The notes under the pieces are model-generated. The model was not told the origin of the DNA, made no database searches, and saw only the letters and a list, made by a program, of their open reading frames with translations. The translations under genes and the position numbers were made by a program. From the NCBI GenBank assembly GCA_030018135.1, contig JASEGJ010000001.1:1-64000 (forward strand): a stretch of DNA of 64,000 bases, written 5' to 3'. Positions 17,131 through 23,730 of the stretch are shown here, in pieces. How positions within the stretch are numbered: position 1 is the first letter of the stretch; every line of letters starts with the position of its first letter. Source of the DNA: Candidatus Hodarchaeaceae archaeon (GTDB lineage Archaea > Hadarchaeota > Hadarchaeia > Hadarchaeales > Hadarchaeaceae).

Positions 17131-17304
17131 CTATCGCTTTAACACCCTCCAGACCCTCACCGCCTCGGCTATAGCGGGCCTTCCCTCAACGAACATCTCC
17201 ATCGCCCTGTGCTTGCCGGTCCATTGGATCAGCCTCGGTTTGGAGATTCGCCTGCCCACGCACCTTATCTTCTCGGCTTCGATGCGCTCATTGCTCTGGC
17301 TCAA
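17131..17304 (-). CDS. Small basic hypothetical protein
   Basis: 57 aa starting at TTG 17304 with GGAGG six bases upstream, inside the end of the ribbon-helix-helix gene, whose stop it overlaps. The product is rich in Arg/Lys, with CVGRRISKPRLIQWTGKHRA and ending VRVWRVLKR. No known motif was recognised. The good ribosome binding site and the overlap suggest co-translation with the regulator. Confidence 0.5.
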   Translation of the reverse strand: MSQSNERIEAEKIRCVGRRISKPRLIQWTGKHRAMEMFVEGRPAIAEAVRVWRVLKR

Positions 17305-17623
17305 CCCAGCCCTCCTGCCATAGTTCCATTAAGATCTCGTTGACCAAGCTCATGTCTATGCGTAATGCATCGCTTATTTCGTCCGCCCTCACGCGTTCCT
17401 TGCCCTTTAGATATTCCCTGACCTCTGCTTTAGCCTGCCTTTTCGTCACATCGCGGTAGGTTATCACCTCAAGCCCACGGAGGTGCTCGGCGTGGTGCTT
17501 TATCGCCTCCCTTATCGCCTCAGCCTTTGAGACACCCAGCTTTTTCGTGATCAAATTCAGCTCGTCCTCGCGCTCGCTGAGATCAACGGGATAAACATAC
17601 CTCCGAGTTTTAGCGTCCACCAT
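17288..17623 (-). CDS. Ribbon-helix-helix regulator with C-terminal winged helix
   Basis: 111 aa from ATG 17623 (GGAG five bases upstream). An N-terminal CopG-like segment (RYVYPVDLSEREDELNLIT, KKLGVSKAEAIREAIKHHAE, about 9-48) is followed by a winged-helix-like part (AEVREYLKGKERVRADEISD, IDMSLVNEILMELWQEGWVE). It is divergent from an AbrB-like gene across a perfect palindrome, which it may bind. A longer start (TTG 17650) would lie inside the palindrome and is less likely. Confidence 0.75.
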   Translation of the reverse strand: MVDAKTRRYVYPVDLSEREDELNLITKKLGVSKAEAIREAIKHHAEHLRGLEVITYRDVTKRQAKAEVREYLKGKERVRADEISDALRIDMSLVNEILMELWQEGWVEPEQ

Positions 17624-17640
17624 TTCTTCTCCGGTATAAG

Positions 17641-17660
17641 ATTTATACAAAAGTATAAAT
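17641..17660. promoter_or_regulatory. Perfect 8-4-8 palindrome between divergent genes
   Basis: ATTTATAC AAAA GTATAAAT. The arms look like TATA boxes in both directions: the minus-strand gene starts at 17623 and the plus-strand gene at 17695. The site could be at once the divergent core promoter and the operator of the ribbon-helix-helix protein. Confidence 0.65.
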
Positions 17661-17694
17661 ATTTATTACCCCTCCTGCATTCCTGTTAAGATTT

Positions 17695-17928
17695 GTGTGT
17701 AAGTGGTTTATTGGCGGAAAACATGATGGTCGGGAGGTATTTTACACCACTGAGCAAGTAGCCCGGGCGCAGGAGAAGGCGAGGAGGCTCGGGGTTTGGG
17801 CGTCACCGCTCGAGGAGGAACGCGAGCTTAAGCAGTTCGGCGGGTCGCTCGTCGTCTCAATTCCGAAGGCTATGGCGAAGTCCCTGAACCTGGCGCCTAG
17901 GCAGCGGGTGAGGATAACGCCTGACTGA
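17695..17928 (+). CDS. SpoVT/AbrB-like DNA-binding protein
   Basis: 77 aa starting at GTG 17695, nearly leaderless relative to the TATA-like arm of the upstream palindrome. The C-terminal half, ELKQFGGSLVVSIPKAMAKS followed by LNLAPRQRVRITPD, is a swapped-hairpin AbrB/MazE-type DNA-binding domain. The N-terminal 35 residues (FIGGKHDGREVFYTTEQVAR) are helical and unfamiliar. AbrB-type proteins often serve as antitoxins or autoregulators; no toxin is recognised next to it. Confidence 0.65.
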   Translation: MCKWFIGGKHDGREVFYTTEQVARAQEKARRLGVWASPLEEERELKQFGGSLVVSIPKAMAKSLNLAPRQRVRITPD

Positions 17929-18146
17929 GCAGGGGATCTCGATCACGAAGAGCAGAAAAGAGGTTCATTGATGCTTAACCTTGCTATTTGTTCAAATGAA
18001 ACAAAACCCGTCGTTTTTTCTTTATAAAAGTTCATTCCAGAGTGTAGTTTTATTAATCGGAATAAATGGCCCCTCTCCCGAATAGCCGCCAAACGATTTC
18101 AGCCTTGGGCAAAACCTTGCCTAGGGCCTTCCTTACGGGTCTGAGC

Positions 18147-18454
18147 CTATCCCTTCGGAATCCAATTCACGACGATGCGCTTGATCGCACCATCGACGAA
18201 CACCAAGGGTGGATGCGGGCATGGCATTCGGGCCAGGTCTAGACCATGCTCTGGCCCGACCTCAAGAGAGTGTTGTAGAGGTCGGCCCTCACCTCGCCTG
18301 GGATACTTTGACTCGAGAAAACTAGGATGTCTAGGTCGGACTCGGCCGGCTTCCACTCGCCCCGCATCGATGAACCGAAGGGGAGGATCCGAAGCTGAGG
18401 ATATTTGCCATGCGCCCGCCTTATGAATTCCTCTAGGAAAGGCGCGGTTGTCAT
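18147..18454 (-). pseudogene. Minimal nucleotidyltransferase, frameshifted
   Basis: The first frame (ATG 18454) contains the nucleotidyltransferase signature FGSSMRGEWKPAESDLDILV, with the GS and DxD metal site, and then stops early. Continuing in the -1 frame near 18271 gives EVGPEHGLDLARMPCPHPPL and reads to 18147, for a protein of about 101 aa, the size of stand-alone MNT-type enzymes. One missing base explains the break. The ATG overlaps the stop of the metallopeptidase gene (ATGA), so the two formed an operon. MNT proteins are often antitoxins paired with HEPN toxins; no HEPN gene is seen here. Confidence 0.6.
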
Positions 18455-18791
18455 GGTTCCCCTTCGCGAAATTCCAAGTTATTTTTGAAAACCCGATATG
18501 CCCAAGAAACATCGATCTCGCCCATGTCCTCGTGCTTGATCCCAAGCGTGTGGCGTAGCTCGTGTATCACGATCTTGGCGAAAAGCTTCGGGTCAAACCC
18601 AAACCAGGAGGCCAGTAAACGGCTAGCCACTTTTTCTTGAAGGAAGAAAAGCCATCAGGAAAGGGCGAAGCTCGACTGTTAAACACGTTAACTTGATACC
18701 CGTTGGGATCCACGTGTTCGCGCTCAAAGCAGGCTAGGATGATTCTTTCGAGTTTCCTTGTTTCAATTTTTGTCGTGTTTTTTATTTGCAT
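18451..18791 (-). pseudogene. Small metzincin-like zinc peptidase, frameshifted
   Basis: Frame one from ATG 18791 encodes ERIILACFEREHVDPNGYQV and VFNSRASPFPDGF. A second frame continues EKVASRLLASWFGFDPKLFA followed by the zinc motif HELRHTLGIKHED (HExxHxxGxxH, metzincin type). Adding one A to the A-run near 18650 fuses the two frames into a protein of about 112 aa. Whether this is decay or a sequencing error cannot be decided here. It is followed by the nucleotidyltransferase gene with ATGA overlap. Confidence 0.6.
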
Positions 18792-18825
18792 CAAGCCTTT
18801 TTGTGAACTTTATAGGTGTCAAGAA

Positions 18826-18846
18826 CCGCCGGTCAAAGACCGGCGG
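18826..18846. repeat. Hairpin A: 9-bp inverted repeat with AAA loop
   Basis: CCGCCGGTC AAA GACCGGCGG, perfect. A second hairpin of the same design lies 72 bp downstream (18898-18918). Upstream of it is the promoter side of the metallopeptidase operon; downstream is the EVE-nuclease gene. Confidence 0.8.
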
Positions 18847-18897
18847 CATGAAATGGTTCGACTTCAGGATACTAACTCAGCTACGAGCTACGGGTTA

Positions 18898-18918
18898 CCA
18901 CCAGTCAAAGACTGGTGG
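18898..18918. repeat. Hairpin B: covarying partner of hairpin A
   Basis: CCACCAGTC AAA GACTGGTGG, perfect. It differs from hairpin A at two stem positions, both compensated on the other arm (G-C to A-T), with the loop conserved. It lies 70 bp before the EVE-nuclease start. Confidence 0.8.
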
Positions 18919-18945
18919 AATTCTTTCTTTAAAGTTTACGAAGAA

Positions 18946-18959
18946 ACATTAATTAATGT
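18946..18959. promoter_or_regulatory. 14-bp palindrome upstream of the EVE-nuclease gene
   Basis: ACATTAATTAATGT is a perfect palindrome 30 bp before ATG 18989, close to where a TATA box or transcription start would lie. TTAATGTT recurs 8 bp downstream. Possible operator. Confidence 0.4.
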
Positions 18960-18988
18960 CTTTTCTTAATGTTTAAAATGTGCAAATA

Positions 18989-19858
18989 ATGAGATTTTGG
19001 GTTCTCTCGGGGAGCGAAGAACATTGGGAGAGAGCATTAAAAGAAAATAAGTGGGGTGTGGGACCTAATCTGAAAAAACGTTGGGATAAGCTCTCACCGG
19101 GAGACGTTTTAGCTTTTTATGTGAAAGCCCCAATAAGCGAAGTAATTGGCTTTGGTATTGTGGAGCAGTCAGCTGAAGAGAATACACCTTATTGGCAGGA
19201 AGAGGTGGAAAGCAATCAGGTTATTTGGCCATTCAGGTGGTATTTTAGAATCGAACATCTATGTGAGAAGCCGTGGAAGGAGAATAAAGTTTTCATTAAG
19301 GATTTGAAGATAGAAATCCGCGCTGGGCTTAACTCTTTGACAAACAAGGATGTCATAAGTTCTCTGCTTACAAGGGCTAACGTGGCATGGAAAATTGATG
19401 TTTCACGCCTACTGGCTCCTGAAATAATTAGAACCGCAAAAGTGGAAGAGAAACCCGTTCGCGTGCATGATAAAATCAGAGATATGATACGTGAGATAGG
19501 TGAAGTGGATAATTGGATAGCTGAAACAGAGTATCCAATAGAGGATCTAGGCGATTTAGATGTTGTGTGGAGAAGGATCCCAACGGGCAATCCGACATAT
19601 GTATTCGAAGTACAGATCGGCGGCGATATCTTTCAAGCTTTGGTAAAATTAAAACACGCATTTGACGAGTGGAATAGCATCCCGTTTTTAGTAATAGACA
19701 AAAAATTAAGGAAAAAAGCTCGGGATAATATAGGAGGGGCATTCCACCAAATAAAGGACAAAATAAAGATCATAACCACCGAAGAAATTGAGGAATTGTA
19801 TAACATCCAAAGTAAAGATAAACAAATCAAAGACAGATTAAAATCTCCCTTTTGCTAA
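18989..19858 (+). CDS. EVE-domain fused to a PD-(D/E)xK-like nuclease
   Basis: About 289 aa from ATG 18989 (GTG 18980 also possible). Residues 1-150 fit an EVE/PUA-like domain: MRFWVLSGSEEHWERAL, KLSPGDVLAFYVKAP, VIGFGIVE and VIWPFRWYFRI. EVE domains bind modified bases. The C-terminal half has a nuclease-like core: ETEYPIEDLGDLDVVWRR followed by YVFEVQIGGDIFQALVKLKH, i.e. Asp...Glu-x-Gln in place of Glu-x-Lys. The gene is far more AT-rich than its neighbours, a sign of transfer. Best inference: a modification-dependent (type IV-like) restriction enzyme. Confidence 0.72.
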   Translation: MRFWVLSGSEEHWERALKENKWGVGPNLKKRWDKLSPGDVLAFYVKAPISEVIGFGIVEQSAEENTPYWQEEVESNQVIWPFRWYFRIEHLCEKPWKENKVFIKDLKIEIRAGLNSLTNKDVISSLLTRANVAWKIDVSRLLAPEIIRTAKVEEKPVRVHDKIRDMIREIGEVDNWIAETEYPIEDLGDLDVVWRRIPTGNPTYVFEVQIGGDIFQALVKLKHAFDEWNSIPFLVIDKKLRKKARDNIGGAFHQIKDKIKIITTEEIEELYNIQSKDKQIKDRLKSPFC

Positions 19859-19908
19859 TATTCCGTAGATTTTTGGAAGAGTTATTTTCATGAAATCCGG
19901 GCGAAAAC

Positions 19909-20670
19909 ATGCAGTCCTTCTGCCCTGTAAAGCTCGCCGACGACATCGAAAAAATCGTCGCCAAAGGGGAACTCAGAAAGTACTACCGCACGGCTAGGCC
20001 CGGCAGGTGGTATGGGGGCATAGCCAGCGCCGACTGCTGCGGCTGCTGCTTGCGATGCGTCTTCTGTTGGAGTGGCGCGCCCCGAGACAGCTCCGAAATC
20101 ATAGGAAAGTTCTACACGCCAGAACACATCCTCAGCAAGCTCGACGCCTGCGCCCGCAAGTTCGGCTACTCGCAGCTCAGGATCAGCGGGAACGAGCCGA
20201 CGATAGGCAAAGAGCACCTGCTTAAGCTCCTCGAACTCGTCCAGCAGACCGACTACTCCTTCATCCTCGAGACCAACGGCATCCTACTCGGCCACGACAA
20301 GGACTACGCTCAGCAACTGTCGAAGTTCGACAAGGTCCACGTTAGAGTCTCGATTAAAGGCGTCAATGAGCAGGAGTTCTCAACCCTTACCGGTGCAGCC
20401 CCCGAAGCATTCGAACTTCAGCTCAAAGCCCTGGGCAACCTCCTCGACGCAGGTGTCTCCTGCCATCCCGCAGTCATGCTCTCCTTCAGCCCCCGCGAAG
20501 GCCTCGATGAACTTTCGAGCAGGTTAAACGAGATTGATCCGAGCCTGTCGAAAAATGTGGAGGAGGAATACGTATTCTTATATCCCCATGTCGTCGAGAG
20601 GCTGAGGCGCGCGGGCTTGAGGCCGAGGGTAGCTTATAGCCCGAGCGGCATACCTCAGGAATTGGTATGA
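19909..20670 (+). CDS. Radical SAM protein of unknown role
   Basis: 253 aa. The cluster motif is CCLRCVFCW within CCGCCLRCVFCWSGAPRD (Cys-x3-Cys-x2-Cys near residue 45-52), followed by LRISGNEPTIGKEH (SAM-binding strand) and FILETNGILLG. Two further Cys precede the motif, of unknown use. It ends within the start of the MTH938-like gene (overlap at 20667), so the two are translationally coupled. It resembles small radical SAM enzymes of the Pfl-activase/TYW1 outline; the substrate is unknown. Confidence 0.8.
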   Translation: MQSFCPVKLADDIEKIVAKGELRKYYRTARPGRWYGGIASADCCGCCLRCVFCWSGAPRDSSEIIGKFYTPEHILSKLDACARKFGYSQLRISGNEPTIGKEHLLKLLELVQQTDYSFILETNGILLGHDKDYAQQLSKFDKVHVRVSIKGVNEQEFSTLTGAAPEAFELQLKALGNLLDAGVSCHPAVMLSFSPREGLDELSSRLNEIDPSLSKNVEEEYVFLYPHVVERLRRAGLRPRVAYSPSGIPQELV

Positions 20671-21005
20671 TAGAGTCGTACGATTTCGGCCGAATCGTGG
20701 TCGATGGTCGGGTTTACACCTCGGACGTCATCATCTTCCCAAATCGCATCAGGAGCGACTGGTGGCGGAGGGAGGGGCACAGGCTGTACATCGACGACCT
20801 CGAGGATGTCGTGAGGGAAAGGCCGGAGGTGCTCGTGGTCGGCACCGGCTACTCGGGGCTCATGGAGGTGCCCAAGGAGACGGCAGAATACATCAGGTCG
20901 AAGGGGATCGAACTCGTAGCCGAAAACACTCAAAAAGCGGTCGAAGTTTTCAATGAGCTCTCCAAATCGAAAAGGGTGATCGCCGCCCTACACCTAACGT
21001 GCTAG
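20667..21005 (+). CDS. MTH938/NDUFAF3-like domain protein
   Basis: 112 aa, a single MTH938 domain: YDFGRIVVDGRVYTSDVIIF, then EVLVVGTGYSGLMEVP and the end VFNELSKSKRVIAALHLTC. Family members are small alpha/beta proteins, including an assembly factor of mitochondrial complex I, with no defined archaeal activity. The coupled radical SAM gene upstream is the only contextual clue. Confidence 0.85.
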   Translation: MIESYDFGRIVVDGRVYTSDVIIFPNRIRSDWWRREGHRLYIDDLEDVVRERPEVLVVGTGYSGLMEVPKETAEYIRSKGIELVAENTQKAVEVFNELSKSKRVIAALHLTC

Positions 21006-21089
21006 CGGCTGGACCTTGGTCCGAGGTCTCGTCGCGGCCGGCCAGTGTTTCCACCTTATAAATCGCCCCCGCCAAAGGCACGGCGGACG

Positions 21090-21401
21090 ATGTCTGAGGT
21101 AAGACGAGGGATGGCGATGGCATACCTGCTCATTTTCGACCTGAAGGGGGGCAACACCGCCGGTAGGAGGCGGGTGAACAGGTACCTGAGGAAGGCCGCG
21201 AGGAGGGTTCAACAATCGGTGTGGGAGTTCAAGGACCTGCGGGCACTCATGGGCGCTGCCCGGCTGATATCGGCCGTCGGGGGGCGCGCGATGGCATTCG
21301 TCAGGGGGGACGCGCTCGTTTTGGAAATGTCTGAGGTAAGACAAGTCCTGAGCGACGCCTCGGGTAAAATATCAAGCTCGAAGGGGAGATGTCTTAGGTA
21401 A
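21090..21401 (+). CDS. Cas2-like small protein embedded in palindromic repeats
   Basis: 96-103 aa. From MAYLLIFDLKGG the order strand (AYLLIFDL), helix (GRRRVNRYLRKAA), strand (RRVQQSVWEFK), helix (LRALMGAARLISAV), strand (RAMAFVRGDALVL) is the ferredoxin-like layout of Cas2/VapD endoribonuclease-like proteins, with Asp at the end of strand 1. ATG 21090 lies inside the first repeat; ATG 21111 and 21117 are alternatives. A TATA-like CTTATAAA is at 21054. The second repeat is read in frame as EMSEVRQ and the stop codon lies in the third repeat. No cas1 or CRISPR array is present. Cas2 membership is a fold-pattern call, not a proven homology. Confidence 0.55.
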   Translation: MSEVRRGMAMAYLLIFDLKGGNTAGRRRVNRYLRKAARRVQQSVWEFKDLRALMGAARLISAVGGRAMAFVRGDALVLEMSEVRQVLSDASGKISSSKGRCLR

Positions 21402-21648
21402 GACATCCTCCGACCCGCGAACTTCCTTGCCAAACGCCCGGATGATTTCGTACAAGTGGGTGGCGTGCCGCGATTTAGCGTGTCTGAGGTAAGACAAGAT
21501 GTCTTAGTTAAGACACCAATTTTAGCGCGCGTCTTAGGTAAGACATATCGACCTCGGAGTTGTCTTACGTAAGACACGATGCAAGGTTGAGGGCTGTCGC
21601 GCGAAACATCAAAGGGGCGAGGGTCTGTCCCATGTCTTAAGTAAGACA
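21091..21648. repeat. Array of eight 16-bp palindromes, consensus TGTCTTAsGTAAGACA
   Basis: Copies lie at 21091-21105 (last base diverged), 21328-21343, 21390-21405, 21481-21496, 21500-21515, 21530-21545, 21561-21576 and 21633-21648. The last two are perfect palindromes (TGTCTTACGTAAGACA and its AAG version), and 21388-21407 extends to GATGTCTTAGGTAAGACATC. Spacing is irregular, so this is not a CRISPR array. They surround and enter the Cas2-like ORF and reach the 3' end of the beta-CASP gene. Three of them recur at 31525-31590. Confidence 0.9.
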
Positions 21649-21701
21649 TGCCAACAAGCCGACTTCAATGCGAGGTCGAGCGCGACCACGAAATTTTTCG
21701 G

Positions 21702-23141
21702 CTACGGGAGGCTATACGCGACCCCCTCCTCAGGAACCATAGCGTTCTGAACCTCCCTCGCGAAAATCTCCGACCCCCTCGTGTGGACGGGGATCACCCG
21801 CTTGGGGTCGACCTGCCCGATGACCTCGAAAACCTCGTCGCGCGACAGGTGGCCGGAGCTGTGGAAGTAGCGATAGCTCAGGTTGAAGTGCTCGAGCCAG
21901 GACTTGAACCTCCTGAAGTCTATCGCCTGCTCCTCGGTGATGGGCTCGCTCGCCGCGTGGATGTAGACCCCCCGCCTCGGCTTCAAATCGACGAGGTTCT
22001 GCAAGCTGTAGAAGTCCATGTAGATGATCAGCTCGTCCATGTGCTCCCTTATCCAGTCGCACCGCCTGCTGTCCTCGAGCGCCAAGAGCTCCCTCTCCCA
22101 CTTGTGGTACTCCCTCTCGTCGTAGCTCCCCAGCTCCCTCTGCCCGACGTACACGACGAACTCATCCAAGCCGATGCCTATGATGTCGGACAGCTCCCTG
22201 ACGTAGTACGCGAGCTTTGTGGGCAAGGCCAGCCTGCGCCCGGCCATCGAGGCAACCTCACAAAATGTGCGAAGCCTATCGAAGTCCCTGGGCGGGAAAT
22301 CCACGAACACCGGTTGACCGGCCGCCGCCCCCACCGCCTCGAGGCTCCTGCGCCCGACCTCCTCCTCGCTCTCGAGCTTAGGCTGGGGCCTCCCAAGCAG
22401 TCGCTCGATCAGCTGATCCTCCTCGCCCTCCTCAACCCTCGTGCCCTCGATGATCAGCACGTCGATGTCCTCCTCGGAAACGCTCCGGATGAACTCCCTC
22501 GTCAGCCCGGCCCTCGGTCCGTGAAGCCTGAGGTCGCCGGTGTACGCTATCGTGCCCTCGCTGGCGTGAATCAAACAGCCGCAGGCACCCAGGGTCGAGT
22601 GGTCGACCTCGAAGGACCTTACCTCCAGCCCGGCTTCTTCGGGCGACCTAAACTCCCGCTCGAATTCCTCCCACTTGTTTGGGGACACGTACTCGCCGAA
22701 TGGCCTTACCTTGCCATAGCAGTACTCGCTGTCGAAGCCGCCCCGGGAGCTCTCCTGATATGCCTTTATTATCCTTCGGGCTGCGTCCGTGCAATAAACT
22801 GGGACTCGCCAGTCCAAGAACGGTATGCAGCCGGCGTGATCTAGGTGCGGATGGCTGAGCAGCACCCCATGGATCGACGGCTCAACGTATGCCATGCCGG
22901 TTGGCTTGAGGAGGTCCTCCCTGTAGAGCCCGCCCAACCTCGGCACCAGCTCGAACTCCAAGTAATCGTTGAGCCCGCTGGATGTGCGGGGCTGGAGGAA
23001 CTCAGCGTAGTACTTGCCCATCCGCGCGAAGTTCAGGCCGAAATCCAAGAGCAATTTGATGTCCCGGTCCTCGAGGAGGATCTTGTTGCCGCCTATCTCG
23101 TTCACGCCGCCGTAGAAGGTTAGGGTCGTCACCCGATCCAC
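21702..23141 (-). CDS. Beta-CASP metallo-beta-lactamase-fold nuclease (RNase J-like)
   Basis: 479 aa. The metallo-beta-lactamase motif SHPHLDHAGCIPF (about 95-107) and later metal-site residues in YTGDLRLHGPR (Asp and His) are followed by a beta-CASP region and the C-terminal motifs SSGHLSRDEV and VIPVHTRGSEIF. These fit RNA processing or decay nucleases related to RNase J, although divergent from the canonical archaeal RNase J at 32605. Archaeal paralogues of this kind are poorly characterised. Its 3' end faces the palindrome array. Confidence 0.82.
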   Translation of the reverse strand: MDRVTTLTFYGGVNEIGGNKILLEDRDIKLLLDFGLNFARMGKYYAEFLQPRTSSGLNDYLEFELVPRLGGLYREDLLKPTGMAYVEPSIHGVLLSHPHLDHAGCIPFLDWRVPVYCTDAARRIIKAYQESSRGGFDSEYCYGKVRPFGEYVSPNKWEEFEREFRSPEEAGLEVRSFEVDHSTLGACGCLIHASEGTIAYTGDLRLHGPRAGLTREFIRSVSEEDIDVLIIEGTRVEEGEEDQLIERLLGRPQPKLESEEEVGRRSLEAVGAAAGQPVFVDFPPRDFDRLRTFCEVASMAGRRLALPTKLAYYVRELSDIIGIGLDEFVVYVGQRELGSYDEREYHKWERELLALEDSRRCDWIREHMDELIIYMDFYSLQNLVDLKPRRGVYIHAASEPITEEQAIDFRRFKSWLEHFNLSYRYFHSSGHLSRDEVFEVIGQVDPKRVIPVHTRGSEIFAREVQNAMVPEEGVAYSLP

Positions 23142-23252
23142 CGCGATATTAACTGAGCGAATTCAAAAATAAGAGCGTATACCCGCTCGTCACTTCAAGC
23201 ATTGTTTTTCCCTTATAAGGGGTTCTGGGCCAACAGCCCGGCGGGAGACACG

Positions 23253-23582
23253 ATGGTGAGAAGGCTCCATTACCAAACCGAGGAACCCGTCACCACCGAT
23301 GAGCTCGAGCTGTTGAAGAAGGTCAAGGAGAGCTACAACGCGATGCACAGGCTGAGCAGCCGGAGGATTAGGCTCTGGAAAAAATCTGACATCCTCGAGT
23401 GCTTGGAGCCGCGGGACGCCGTCTGGGGTTTCACCACCGTCCGCGACGACGGGGAATCTGTGGTCCGGGCGATAAAGGAGATGTCGAGGGCGGCGCCGCG
23501 GTTGACCTGGATCTTGTACGATGAGGGCTCGGCCGGGGGCGGGGAAGCGGTGATCAAAAACGGGGAAATCGTGCATCAATAG
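23253..23582 (+). CDS. Hypothetical protein
   Basis: 109 aa from ATG 23253 (GGGAG eight bases upstream); a TATA-like CTTATAAGG at 23212 supports transcription from just before it. The protein has a helical N-terminus (DELELLKKVKESYNAMHRLS), a central WKKSDILECLEPRDAVWGFT and a short C-terminal strand region. No catalytic motif or membrane segment is seen. I do not recognise the family. Confidence 0.6.
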   Translation: MVRRLHYQTEEPVTTDELELLKKVKESYNAMHRLSSRRIRLWKKSDILECLEPRDAVWGFTTVRDDGESVVRAIKEMSRAAPRLTWILYDEGSAGGGEAVIKNGEIVHQ

Positions 23583-23730
23583 CGGAAAAGTGCTCGAGGC
23601 CGACGGCGAAATCCGGCTTGGGTTAGAAGGGCAAAAATTGCTCGCCAGTTGCCCCACGGGCGAAAATGGCCCGAGGTCTAGCTCGGTGCAACCTTTATAG
23701 GTCGAGGCAAAAATCGACTTGGGGTTGGGC

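Noticed and set aside
21091-21648. CRISPR array next to a cas2-like gene
   Set aside because: Repeats are 16-bp palindromes with spacers from 3 to over 200 bp, translated in part, with no uniform spacers and no cas1 or effector genes.
21648-22844. Plus-strand ORF of 398 codons
   Set aside because: It is the mirror of the beta-CASP nuclease gene, with Leu/Pro/Val-rich composition typical of antisense frames in GC-rich DNA.
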